This document shows, one piece after another, positions 28,031-37,008 of a stretch of DNA of 64,000 bases (positions within the stretch are counted from its first letter, which is position 1; each line of letters begins with the position of its first letter). Under the pieces are notes generated by a model. It worked only from the letters and a program-made list of their open reading frames with translations, did no database searches and was not told the origin of the DNA. Made by a program: the position numbers and the translations under genes. Origin of the DNA: Planctellipticum variicoloris (GTDB lineage: Bacteria; Planctomycetota; Planctomycetia; Planctomycetales; Planctomycetaceae); assembly GCF_030622045.1 (NCBI RefSeq), contig NZ_CP130886.1, forward strand, positions 6,146,001 through 6,210,000, in the 5' to 3' direction.

Positions 28031-28515
28031 GATGTTTGGCTTCCGTGCTGAAGGTGTGACCGACCCGAATTCTGAGACGACGTGACGGCGACGTTGCGGC
28101 GGCGCGTGGCGAAACGCGGCGTTTGCAAGAAGATCTCTTATGGACAGGTCTGGAGTTGTCGGCTGAAGCGAGTTCGCCGTTTCCCGGCGTTCCGCGAATC
28201 CGGTCCGGATTCTTGCAGGGGACGCAGGAACTGTCGAGATCTCTGTGGAACTTCGACGGACGGCGAATTCGAGGCCAGCCGAGACGAATTGCGAACCGCG
28301 AGGGAGTGCGATTTCCGGGAGCAAATTTTACCGGGGAAGGATTCGCGTCTCCCGCCCGCCGTCATCGTTCCGCGACGGGGACCGTGGGAATCGTCTCGCG
28401 GATCTATGCGCATTTCTTATGCGGGCTCGTTCCGTCTTTGCCCTCATTTTACACGACCCCACGTACCATGCTCCTGTCGGCCGGCATTCGCCGACGCCTG
28501 TTGAGGAGACTTTCC
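28031..28515. other. Divergent control region for GT39 and kdp operons
   Basis: About 485 bp between the divergent GT39 and kdp operons. Control elements for potassium-regulated kdp expression (a KdpE site) are expected here. I looked for a c-di-AMP riboswitch and KdpE box and could not identify either with confidence. Confidence 0.45.
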
Positions 28516-28596
28516 GTGGATCTGCTGTTCGTGGCCCTGATCGTCGGATTCTTCGTCGCCAGCATCCTGCTCGCGGCGGGATGCGCACGACTTTAG
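28516..28596 (+). CDS. Tiny membrane protein upstream of kdpF
   Basis: A 26-residue single-helix protein starting at GTG 28516, with GAGGAG upstream (ttgaggagac). It is hydrophobic (LLFVALIVGFFVASILLAAG) and ends in CARL. Similar short proteins ending in a charged RL tail lie before kdpF in other genomes. It directly precedes kdpF (10-bp gap) and may be an accessory subunit or leader of the Kdp pump. Too short for a homology call; the reading frame and position are the evidence. Confidence 0.55.
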   Translation: MDLLFVALIVGFFVASILLAAGCARL

Positions 28597-28606
28597 GAGT
28601 GACGTG

Positions 28607-28699
28607 ATGGACTTTCTGCAAGTCGCCGCGGCCGTGCTGGCCGTCGGCCTGTTTGTGTATCTGCTGTTTGCGATGCTCTGTCCGGAGCGATTTTCATGA
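28607..28699 (+). CDS. kdpF: Potassium-transporting ATPase subunit KdpF
   Basis: A 30-residue single-helix subunit that stabilises the KdpABC complex. The helix ([19 protein letters not shown]) is followed by CPERF, matching the YLLYALLxPERF pattern of KdpF. AGGAG precedes the ATG at 28607, and the stop overlaps the kdpA start (ATGA at 28696), so it is translationally coupled to kdpA. Confidence 0.85.
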   Translation: MDFLQVAAAVLAVGLFVYLLFAMLCPERFS

Positions 28700-30426
28700 C
28701 TGCGACTGCCTGGATTGAAATTGCCGCGTATTTCGCGGTGCTGCTGGCGCTGGTCAAACCGCTGGGCTGGTTCATGGCCCGGGTCTACGCCGGGGAGCCG
28801 TGCGGGCTCGATGCGCCGCTCAAACCGCTGGAGCGCGGACTTTACCGCATTGCGGGGGTCAAGCCGGAGGCCGAGATGACGTGGCGGCAATACGCCATCG
28901 CCGTGCTGCTGTTCAACGCCCTGGGGGCGCTGGCCGTTTACGGTCTGCAGCGCGCTCAGGGGTGGCTGCCGCTCAACCCGCAGCACCTGCCGGGAGTGGC
29001 GCCCGATCTGGCGTTCAATACGGCGGTCAGCTTCGCCACCAACACCAACTGGCAAGCTTACAGCGGCGAGTCGACGCTGAGTGACCTGTCGCAGATGCTG
29101 GGGCTGGCGGTGCAGAACTTTCTGTCCGCCGCGACCGGGATGGCGGTCCTTGTGGCGCTGATCCGCGGCATCACCCGCAAGCAGGTCGAGACGATCGGCA
29201 ACTTCTGGGTCGACGTGACCCGGAGCACTCTGTTTATCTTGCTGCCGTTGTCGTTCGTGCTGGCCGTCGCGCTGGTCTCGCAGGGCGTTGTGCAATCGTT
29301 TGCAGCGACCGTGGAAGTTCCGCTGGCCGTTCCGCAGACCGGTCCCGATGGGCAGCCCGTGACCATGCAGTCGATTCCGCTGGGCCCCGCGGCGTCGCAG
29401 ATCGCGATCAAGCAGCTCGGCACCAACGGCGGCGGGTTCTTCGGCGTTAACTCCGCTCACCCGCTGGAGAACCCCACGCCATTGAGCAACTTCCTGCAGG
29501 TACTGGCGATCCTGCTGATCCCGGCAGCCCTGTGTTACACGTTCGGCGATCTGGTGGGCGACAAGCGGCAGGGGTGGGCCATTCTGGCCGCCATGCTGCT
29601 GATTTTCGTGCCACTCACGCTGGGGTGCGTGCTGGCCGAGCAGGCCGGGAATCCGCGGCTGACGGCTCTGGGAGTGGATCCCGGCGCCGGCAATATGGAA
29701 GGGAAAGAAGTCCGGCTCGGCGTTGGCGCGTCGGCGCTCTGGGCCGGTGCCACGACCGCTGCGTCCAATGGCAGCGTCAACTCGATGCACGACTCTTATA
29801 CGCCGCTGGGGGGCCTGGTTCCCATGTGGCTGATGCAGCTCGGCGAAGTCGTTTTTGGCGGCGTCGGCAGCGGGCTGTACGGCATGCTGGTGTTCGCCAT
29901 CGTGGCCGTGTTCATCGCCGGCCTGATGGTGGGGCGGACTCCGGAATACCTGGGGAAGAAGATCGAAGCGCGCGAAATGAAGCTGGCTTCGCTGGTGATC
30001 CTGATTCCGCCGATGGTGGTCCTCGGCGGAACCGCCGTCGCACTGTCGCTCGAAGCCGGTCGGGCTTCGATCACCAATCCGGGTCCGCATGGACTCAGCC
30101 AGGTGTTGTACGCCTTCTCGTCGGCAGGCAACAACAATGGCAGCGCTTTTGCGGGACTGGGTGTGAATACGCTCTTCTACAATCTCATGCTGGGCTTTGC
30201 GATGCTCCTGTCGCGGTTCTGGTTGATTGTGCCGGTGCTGGCGATCGCCGGTGCGCTGGCCCGCAAGAAGGGGATCCCGGTCTCGGCCGGTACGCTCCCC
30301 ACTCACACTCCGCTGTTCGTCGTCATGCTGGCCGGGATTGTGGTGCTGGTCGGGGCGCTGACCTTTGTCCCCGCGCTGGCCCTGGGTCCGATTGTCGAAC
30401 ACCTTCAGCTCCATGCAGGTCGCTGA
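28696..30426 (+). CDS. kdpA: Potassium-transporting ATPase subunit KdpA
   Basis: Channel-like, potassium-binding subunit of the KdpFABC pump, 576 residues with about ten membrane segments. Selectivity-filter-like repeats are visible ([52 protein letters not shown]). It overlaps kdpF and is followed by kdpB after a 25-bp gap. Full-length. Confidence 0.97.
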   Translation: MTATAWIEIAAYFAVLLALVKPLGWFMARVYAGEPCGLDAPLKPLERGLYRIAGVKPEAEMTWRQYAIAVLLFNALGALAVYGLQRAQGWLPLNPQHLPGVAPDLAFNTAVSFATNTNWQAYSGESTLSDLSQMLGLAVQNFLSAATGMAVLVALIRGITRKQVETIGNFWVDVTRSTLFILLPLSFVLAVALVSQGVVQSFAATVEVPLAVPQTGPDGQPVTMQSIPLGPAASQIAIKQLGTNGGGFFGVNSAHPLENPTPLSNFLQVLAILLIPAALCYTFGDLVGDKRQGWAILAAMLLIFVPLTLGCVLAEQAGNPRLTALGVDPGAGNMEGKEVRLGVGASALWAGATTAASNGSVNSMHDSYTPLGGLVPMWLMQLGEVVFGGVGSGLYGMLVFAIVAVFIAGLMVGRTPEYLGKKIEAREMKLASLVILIPPMVVLGGTAVALSLEAGRASITNPGPHGLSQVLYAFSSAGNNNGSAFAGLGVNTLFYNLMLGFAMLLSRFWLIVPVLAIAGALARKKGIPVSAGTLPTHTPLFVVMLAGIVVLVGALTFVPALALGPIVEHLQLHAGR

Positions 30427-30451
30427 GCCTGAGATTCGAGGAAAGACGATC

Positions 30452-32512
30452 ATGTCGCATCGTAAAGCCCGTCCCCTCTTCGACCCGCCAATTGTGAAGC
30501 GGGCGTTGTGGGAATCGGTCCGCAAACTGAATCCGCGGCACCAGCTCCGCAATCCGGTGATGTTCACCGTGTTTGTCGGCAGCATGTTCACCACCGTACT
30601 GGCAATCCAGGCTGCGGCTCGGCCGGGAGACGAGTCCCCGGCGTTCGTCGCGGGAATCGCGGCCTGGCTGTGGTTCACGGTCCTGTTCGCGAACTTCGCG
30701 GAGGCGATGGCCGAGGGCCGGGGGAAGGCGCAGGCCGATGCCCTGCGGAAATCCCGCCAGGAGGTAACCGCCCGCCGTCTGAGCACGCACAAGCTCTATG
30801 AAGAAGTTGCGTCGTCGCAGCTCAGGAAGGATGACATCGTCATCGTCAAGGCGGGCGAGCAGATCCCGCTCGACGGTGAAGCGATCGAAGGTGTGGCGTC
30901 GGTCGACGAGAGCGCGATTACGGGCGAGAGTGCGCCGGTGATTCGCGAAGCGGGCGGCGACCGCAGCGCCGTCACCGGCGGGACACGGGTGCTGTCGGAC
31001 CACCTCGTCATCAAGATCACCAGCAGCCCGGGCGAGAGTTTTCTCGATCGGATGATCAGCATGGTGGAGGGAGCGAAGCGCCAGAAGACCCCGAACGAAA
31101 TCGCGCTGGACATTCTCCTGGCCGCGATGACGATTGTGTTTCTGCTGGCCTGCACCACGCTCGTGCCGTTGTCGCAGTTCAGCGTGCTGGCGGCCGGGAA
31201 GGGAGTCCCCATCACGCTGGCGGTGACCGTGGCGCTGCTGGTCTGTCTGATTCCGACGACGATCGGCGGTCTCCTGTCCGCCATCGGCATCGCCGGGATG
31301 GACCGGATGATTCAGGCGAACGTGATCGCCACCTCCGGGCGGGCAGTGGAAGCTGCCGGCGACATCGACGTGCTGCTGCTCGATAAGACCGGCACCATCA
31401 CGCTGGGGAACCGCGAGGCGGTGGAGTTCATCCCGGCGGCCGGCGTGACCGCCGAGCAGCTTGCGGACGCCGCACAACTCTCCTCGCTGGCTGATGAAAC
31501 GCCTGAAGGGCGCAGCATTGTGGTGCTGGCGAAAACGAAGTTCGGCCTGCGGGGACGCGAGATCGAGCCGATGGGGGCGAAGTTCGTCCCGTTTTCCGCC
31601 CGGACGCGGATGAGCGGAATCGACTTTGACGGTCGTCAGATCCGCAAAGGGGCCGTCGACGCCATTCAGAGCTACGTGCGGGAGAAGGGCGGCAAGTTCC
31701 CATCAGCTTTGCGCGACCAGGTCGACCAGATCTCGCACAAAGGAGGCACTCCCTTGATCGTTGCCGAAGGGCGTCAGGCGTTGGGCGTCATCTACCTCAA
31801 GGACATCGTCAAAGGGGGCATGAAAGAACGCTTCGCGCAGCTCCGGCAAATGGGCATCAAGACGGTCATGATCACGGGAGACAACCCGTTGACGGCGGCG
31901 GCGATTGCCGCCGAGGCGGGCGTCGACGACTTCCTGGCCGAGGCGACGCCCGAAGCCAAGCTGCAGATGATTCGGGACTACCAGGCGGGGGGACGCCTGG
32001 TCGCCATGACGGGGGACGGCACCAACGATTCCCCGGCGCTGGCCCAGGCCGACGTCGCCGTCGCGATGAACAGCGGGACGCAGGCCGCCAAGGAGGCCGG
32101 CAACATGGTCGACCTCGATTCGAATCCGACCAAGCTGATCGAGATCGTGGAGATCGGCAAACAGCTCCTGATGACCCGCGGGTCGCTGACGACCTTCAGC
32201 ATCGCCAACGACGTCTCCAAGTATTTCGCGATCATCCCCGCGGCGTTCGCGACCACGTATCCGGAGCTGACGCAACTGAATGTCATGGGGCTGGCGTCGC
32301 CGGCCAGCGCGATCCTCTCGGCAGTGATCTTCAATGCGTTGATCATCGTGTTCCTGATTCCGCTGGCCTTGCGGGGAGTCAAGTACCGGTCGGCGGCCGC
32401 AGCGCAGCTCCTGCGCGAGAATCTGTTGATCTATGGCCTGGGCGGTCTGCTGGTCCCTTTTGCGGGAATCAAACTGATCGACCTGGCGCTGGTGGGCCTG
32501 GGGCTGGCGTAG
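30452..32512 (+). CDS. kdpB: Potassium-transporting ATPase ATP-binding subunit KdpB
   Basis: P-type ATPase subunit, 686 residues. The phosphorylated aspartate is in [14 protein letters not shown] (D about 311), with the TGES actuator loop ([19 protein letters not shown]) and the hinge motif ([20 protein letters not shown]). The ATG at 30452 is preferred; an upstream in-frame start would overlap kdpA and add a non-conserved leader. It drives potassium uptake through KdpA at low external potassium. Confidence 0.97.
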   Translation: MSHRKARPLFDPPIVKRALWESVRKLNPRHQLRNPVMFTVFVGSMFTTVLAIQAAARPGDESPAFVAGIAAWLWFTVLFANFAEAMAEGRGKAQADALRKSRQEVTARRLSTHKLYEEVASSQLRKDDIVIVKAGEQIPLDGEAIEGVASVDESAITGESAPVIREAGGDRSAVTGGTRVLSDHLVIKITSSPGESFLDRMISMVEGAKRQKTPNEIALDILLAAMTIVFLLACTTLVPLSQFSVLAAGKGVPITLAVTVALLVCLIPTTIGGLLSAIGIAGMDRMIQANVIATSGRAVEAAGDIDVLLLDKTGTITLGNREAVEFIPAAGVTAEQLADAAQLSSLADETPEGRSIVVLAKTKFGLRGREIEPMGAKFVPFSARTRMSGIDFDGRQIRKGAVDAIQSYVREKGGKFPSALRDQVDQISHKGGTPLIVAEGRQALGVIYLKDIVKGGMKERFAQLRQMGIKTVMITGDNPLTAAAIAAEAGVDDFLAEATPEAKLQMIRDYQAGGRLVAMTGDGTNDSPALAQADVAVAMNSGTQAAKEAGNMVDLDSNPTKLIEIVEIGKQLLMTRGSLTTFSIANDVSKYFAIIPAAFATTYPELTQLNVMGLASPASAILSAVIFNALIIVFLIPLALRGVKYRSAAAAQLLRENLLIYGLGGLLVPFAGIKLIDLALVGLGLA

Positions 32513-32540
32513 TTGTCGTGGTTCGTGCAGAGGAGATCTT

Positions 32541-32634
32541 CTCTCGGGGTGGCTGGGGTCGGCCGCTTTGGGCCGCCCCCAGCCAGGTGGCAAGAATCCG
32601 GGGGCTCGAAGACTCGACCCCAGCCACCCGGTCG
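32541..32634. repeat. Large inverted repeat in the kdpB-kdpC gap
   Basis: The 211-bp gap between kdpB and kdpC is unusual for this operon. It contains an inverted pair ggtggctggggtc (around 32548) and gaccccagccacc (around 32616), enclosing a smaller hairpin of ggccgctttgggccgcc type. It looks like a mobile palindromic element inserted within the operon; it could lower kdpC expression relative to kdpB. Edges are approximate. Confidence 0.6.
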
Positions 32635-32723
32635 ACCCGCAAAACTCTCACACAATTCTGCGGCACCATATTTGAACCGCCGCGCCAGGCGTCAGCCCGT
32701 AAACTCTCTCTGGAACTGCAATC

Positions 32724-33314
32724 ATGTGGCAATCGCTGAGAACTGCAACGCTCCTGTTTCTGTTGCTGACCATTGTGACCGGCGTGATCTACCCTCTCGC
32801 CGTCACGGCGGTCGCACAGGCTGCCTTCGGCCGACAGGCCGGCGGCAGTTTGATTCTTCAGGACGGTCGCGCCGTCGGCTCCGACCTGCTGGGCCAGCCC
32901 TTCAACGCGCCGGGCGACTTCTGGGGACGTCCGTCGGCGACCGGTCCGGTCGCGTACAATGGCCTGGGAGGGAGCGGCTCCAACCAGGCCCCGACGAATC
33001 CGGCCCTGGAGACCGCGGTTAAGGAACGGATCGACCGCCTGAAGTCCGCCGACCCAGACAACGCGGCGGTCATCCCGGCAGACCTGGTCATGGCCTCTGC
33101 CAGCGGCCTCGATCCGCACATCAGCCCGGCGGCCGCGGAATACCAGGTCCAACGCGTGGCACGCGCCCGCGGACTGGAGGTCGACGAAGTGCGTCGACTC
33201 GTGGCAGCGCACACTGAGGCGCCGACTCTCGGATTCCTGGGCATGCCCAGGGTCCACGTCCTCCGGCTGAATCTCGCGTTGCGTGAACTGCAGCCGGCTC
33301 ACGAAGTACGATAG
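32724..33314 (+). CDS. kdpC: Potassium-transporting ATPase subunit KdpC
   Basis: Accessory subunit of the Kdp pump, 196 residues with one N-terminal membrane helix (about 12-32; LLTIVTGVIYPLAVTAVAQ). Family hallmarks are visible: GSDLLGQPF, FWGRPSATGPVAYNGLGGSG, DLVMASASGLDPHISPAAAE. It follows the inverted-repeat gap after kdpB and lies 5 bp before kdpD. Confidence 0.96.
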   Translation: MWQSLRTATLLFLLLTIVTGVIYPLAVTAVAQAAFGRQAGGSLILQDGRAVGSDLLGQPFNAPGDFWGRPSATGPVAYNGLGGSGSNQAPTNPALETAVKERIDRLKSADPDNAAVIPADLVMASASGLDPHISPAAAEYQVQRVARARGLEVDEVRRLVAAHTEAPTLGFLGMPRVHVLRLNLALRELQPAHEVR

Positions 33315-33319
33315 GCGCC

Positions 33320-35998
33320 ATGACCGACGATCGTCCCGATCCCGATGCCCTTCTCGCCCGCGTCCAGGCGGACGAGGTCCGCCAGTCCCGCGGCAAGCTG
33401 AAGATCTTCTTCGGCATGGCGCCGGGCGTCGGCAAGACGTACGCCATGCTGGAGGCGGCCCGCAAGCTCGCTAAAGAAGGCGTCGACGTCGTCATCGGTT
33501 ACGTCGAGCCCCACGCCCGGCCGGAAACGTACGCGCTGGTGCTGGGGCTCGATCAGTTGCCTCCGCGCTCCGTGACTTATCGCGGGAAAACGATTCAAGA
33601 GTTCGACCTCGAAGCGGCCCTCGCCCGGCATCCGCAGATTCTCCTCGTCGACGAGCTCGCCCATTCCAACGCCGAGGGGTCGACGCACGCCAAACGCTGG
33701 CAGGATATCGACGATCTTCTGGCGGCGGGGATCGACGTCTACACGACGCTCAACGTCCAGCACATCGAGAGCCTGAACGATGTCGTCGCGCAGGTCACCA
33801 TGATTCCGGTCCGCGAAACGGTCCCGGACAAGGTGTTCGAACAGGCCGACGAAGTGGAGCTCGTCGACCTCCCCCCCGACGATCTCATCGAGCGACTGAA
33901 GGAAGGGAAGGTCTACGTTCCCGCCCAGGCGCTGCGGGCGATCGAGAACTTCTTCCGCAAGGGAAATCTCATCGCCCTGCGGGAGCTCTCGCTCCGCAAG
34001 ACTGCCGATCGCGTCAATGCCCAGGCGCTCGATTACCGCCAGGAGCACGATGTCTCCCGCATCTGGCCCACCTCCGAACGGCTGCTGGTCTGCGTCGGAC
34101 CGAGCCCGATGTCCGCCCGGCTGGTCCGGGCCGCCCGGCGGATGTCGACCACGTTGCGGGCGCCGCTGACGGCGCTCTATGTGGAACTCGATCAGGCACG
34201 CGTCCTCAACCCCGCGGACCAGCAGCGACTGGAGCAGAACCTGCGGCTGGCCGAGGATCTCGGCGCCACCGTCGCCCAGACGACCGGGACGGAGTTCGCG
34301 GGCGCCGTGCTCGATTTCGCCCGGACTCATAACACGACGAAAATCATCGTGGGGAAGCCGCTGCACGGCCGCTGGCGCGACTGGTGGCGTGGAGCCTTCG
34401 TCTACGACCTCATCCGCCGCTGCGGAGACATTGACGTCTATGTCATCAGCGGAGACGCGGAAGCGGCTTCGTCCGCGACCACGGCCCGCCGCGCCCCGGC
34501 CCCGATTCCGTGGGCTTCTTATCTGTGCGCTGCGGGACTGGTCGGTCTCAGCACTCTGCTCTGCGCCGGGATCGCGCCCCTGTTCCATCCCACCAACCTG
34601 GTGATGGTCTACCTGGCGACGGTCGTGGGGGTCGCACTGAGATTCGGCCGCGGCCCCTCCATCCTCGCGACCGTCCTCGGCGTCGCCGCGTTCGACCTGT
34701 TCTTCGTTGCCCCCTTCGGCACCTTTGCCGTTTCTGACTCGCAGTACGTGCTGACCTTTGGCGTCATGCTCGTCACCGGACTGGTGATCAGCGAGCTGAC
34801 CGCCCGCGTGCAGTCGCATTCCGTGGCGGCACGCGAACGCGAAGCCCGCACGGCGGCGTTGCTGTCCCTCAGCAAGGAGCTGACCAGCCTCGCCACGCGC
34901 GACGCAGTCGCCACGACCGCCCGCCAGACCATCGCCGAAGCCTTGGACGCCGACGTCTGGATCCTCGCCCCACCCGTCGAGGGACACTACGTCGTCCTCG
35001 GGGCCGGCGACCCCCCGACTCAGCGCGACGACGGCGTGATTCGATGGGTCTTCCAGCATCGCCGCAGTGCGGGCGCCGGAACCGACACGTTGCCGGGGAC
35101 GCCGACCACCTGGCTGCCGCTGCTGGTCACAGAAGGAATTGTCGGCGCGCTGGGAATTCGCCCGAAACAGCCCGACGCCCAGCTCACCTCCCGCCAGTTC
35201 GATCTCCTGCAGGCCATTGCCGGCCAGCTCGCCGGCGCGCTCGAACGCTGCGCCCTCGCCCGCGAAGCCGAGTCCGTCCGCCTGCAGGTCGAAACCGAAC
35301 GGCTCCGGAACGCGCTCCTGTCCGCCGTCTCCCACGACCTCCGCACCCCCCTGGCCACCATCACCGGCGCCGCCAGCCTCCTCGTGGAAGGCAAAGAACG
35401 TCTCGCCGCCAGTCACCAGAAAGAACTGGCGGAGTCCATCCTCGACGAAGCCGACCGGCTGAACCGGCTCGTCGCCAACCTGCTCGACATGACCCGGCTC
35501 GAAGCCGGCGCCATCCCGCTGCAGCGCGAGCTGCAGCCCATCGACGAAGTCGTCGGCGTCGTCCTCGCCCGCTTCGACCGTTACCTCCGCGAACATCCGG
35601 TCGTCGCCGACTTGCCAGACGATCTGCCCCCCGTCGCCATCGACGGCCTGCTGATCCAGGAAGTGCTGGCCAACCTGCTCGATAACGCCCTCAAATTCTC
35701 CCCGCCAGGATCCCCCATCGAGATCCGCTCGCACCGGGAAGGTTCCAGCCTGGTCGTCGAGGTCGCCGACCACGGCCCCGGCATCCCGCCAAACGAACTG
35801 GAGCGGATCTTCGAGAAGTTCCACCGGGTCGAAGGCCAGTCCCGCGGCGGGACCGGCATCGGCCTGGCCATTTGCCGCGGGATTGTCGAGCTCCACGGTG
35901 GTACGATTGCCGCGGCGAACCGATCGACCGGCGGGGCGGTCTTTCGATTCACCCTCCCCCTGACCGCCACCGGGCTCGATTCGCATCCGGTCGATTGA
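33320..35998 (+). CDS. kdpD: Osmosensitive potassium-channel histidine kinase KdpD
   Basis: Membrane sensor kinase, 892 residues. It has the KdpD N-terminal domain with a P-loop (GMAPGVGKTYAML), a USP domain (about 250-365), four closely spaced membrane helices (about 395-490), a GAF-like segment, and the HisKA/HATPase unit with the phospho-accepting histidine in SHDLRTPLATI (H672). Nucleotide-binding boxes NLLDNALKFSPPGS and GGTGIGLAICRGI are intact. It precedes kdpE by 27 bp and controls the kdp operon. Confidence 0.97.
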   Translation: MTDDRPDPDALLARVQADEVRQSRGKLKIFFGMAPGVGKTYAMLEAARKLAKEGVDVVIGYVEPHARPETYALVLGLDQLPPRSVTYRGKTIQEFDLEAALARHPQILLVDELAHSNAEGSTHAKRWQDIDDLLAAGIDVYTTLNVQHIESLNDVVAQVTMIPVRETVPDKVFEQADEVELVDLPPDDLIERLKEGKVYVPAQALRAIENFFRKGNLIALRELSLRKTADRVNAQALDYRQEHDVSRIWPTSERLLVCVGPSPMSARLVRAARRMSTTLRAPLTALYVELDQARVLNPADQQRLEQNLRLAEDLGATVAQTTGTEFAGAVLDFARTHNTTKIIVGKPLHGRWRDWWRGAFVYDLIRRCGDIDVYVISGDAEAASSATTARRAPAPIPWASYLCAAGLVGLSTLLCAGIAPLFHPTNLVMVYLATVVGVALRFGRGPSILATVLGVAAFDLFFVAPFGTFAVSDSQYVLTFGVMLVTGLVISELTARVQSHSVAAREREARTAALLSLSKELTSLATRDAVATTARQTIAEALDADVWILAPPVEGHYVVLGAGDPPTQRDDGVIRWVFQHRRSAGAGTDTLPGTPTTWLPLLVTEGIVGALGIRPKQPDAQLTSRQFDLLQAIAGQLAGALERCALAREAESVRLQVETERLRNALLSAVSHDLRTPLATITGAASLLVEGKERLAASHQKELAESILDEADRLNRLVANLLDMTRLEAGAIPLQRELQPIDEVVGVVLARFDRYLREHPVVADLPDDLPPVAIDGLLIQEVLANLLDNALKFSPPGSPIEIRSHREGSSLVVEVADHGPGIPPNELERIFEKFHRVEGQSRGGTGIGLAICRGIVELHGGTIAAANRSTGGAVFRFTLPLTATGLDSHPVD

Positions 35999-36025
35999 TG
36001 CTCCGCACCGGTCGGGAACCGCCGC

Positions 36026-36724
36026 ATGGACCACGACGCACCGCAGATCCTGATCATCGAGGATGAGCCCCCGATCCGCAGGTTCGTGCGGATGTCCCTC
36101 GAATCGCACGGATTGGCCGTTCGCGAAACGGACACCGGCGAACGCGGCATCGGGCAGGCTGCGGACGCTCCGCCGGACGTGGTCATCCTCGATCTCGGCC
36201 TCCCCGACCGGGACGGGCTCGACGTCATCCGGGCGCTGCGCGAGTGGTCGCAGGTCCCGATTATCGTCCTGTCGGCCCGCGGGCGCGAGTCGGACAAGAT
36301 CTCCGCGCTCGACGCCGGGGCCGACGACTACCTGACCAAGCCGTTCGGGGTCGGGGAGCTGCTGGCCCGCGTCCGCGTGGCGCTCCGCCACTCGGCCGCC
36401 ACAACCTCTCCCAACGGCGAAGCGGTCTTCGAAGTCGGCGGACTCCGGGTCGACCTGGGCCGCCGGACCGTGCACGTCGACGGCGTGGAACAGCATCTGA
36501 CCCCCACGGAGTACCGCCTGCTGACGACGCTGATCCGGCACGCGGGGAAAGTGGTCACGCATCGCCAGTTACTGAAGGAGGTCTGGGGGCCGGACAGCGT
36601 GTTTGAGAACCAGTACCTGCGGGTCTACATGGGCCAGCTCCGGCGGAAGATTGAGTCCGATCCAGCCCGCCCGCGGTACCTGAAGACGGAGGCGGGCGTC
36701 GGATACCGGCTGGTCGACGAGTAG
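36026..36724 (+). CDS. kdpE: Response regulator KdpE
   Basis: OmpR-type response regulator of 232 residues. The receiver domain carries the phosphorylation aspartate at about D56 (VVILDLGLPDRDG), with the acidic pair near the N-terminus (IEDEPP) and the conserved lysine in LTKPFGVGEL. The C-terminal winged helix (LTPTEYRLLTTLIRHAGKVV, VYMGQLRRKIE) binds DNA. It completes the kdpFABCDE cluster. Confidence 0.97.
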   Translation: MDHDAPQILIIEDEPPIRRFVRMSLESHGLAVRETDTGERGIGQAADAPPDVVILDLGLPDRDGLDVIRALREWSQVPIIVLSARGRESDKISALDAGADDYLTKPFGVGELLARVRVALRHSAATTSPNGEAVFEVGGLRVDLGRRTVHVDGVEQHLTPTEYRLLTTLIRHAGKVVTHRQLLKEVWGPDSVFENQYLRVYMGQLRRKIESDPARPRYLKTEAGVGYRLVDE

Positions 36725-36772
36725 CCGGCGAGAGCTTGTCAGGTGAAGATTTCCGGGGAGGATGAGGCCAGC

Positions 36773-36913
36773 ATGCCGACTGAGATCTACTTTGCGGATA
36801 CGTTCTTCTTCGTGATTGGTCCGTCGCCGATGACGCTGGCCGTGCTGGCGGCCGCGGTCGGCCTCGGGATCGCGTGGTATCTGGTGTTCTGGCGCCGGGG
36901 TCGGGGGGGATGA
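36773..36913 (+). CDS. Small single-helix membrane protein after kdpE
   Basis: A 46-residue protein starting at ATG 36773, with GGGGAGGATG upstream. It has an N-terminal charged/aromatic part (EIYFADTFFFVIG) and a membrane helix (LAVLAAAVGLGIAWYLVFW) ending in an Arg/Gly-rich cytoplasmic tail, consistent with the positive-inside rule. It lies 48 bp after kdpE on the same strand. I do not recognise the family; a role with the Kdp system is only suggested by position. Confidence 0.5.
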   Translation: MPTEIYFADTFFFVIGPSPMTLAVLAAAVGLGIAWYLVFWRRGRGG

Positions 36914-37008
36914 AAACAACTCGCGACGGTCCGTCGGATGAGCCGAAACTTGTCGGATCGCCTCATGCAGACGTGGCGACCCACTCGCCCCAGACCCGCC
37001 ATCGCTGT

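Noticed and set aside
28031-28515. A c-di-AMP riboswitch before kdp
   Set aside because: No convincing match to the conserved boxes could be found by eye.
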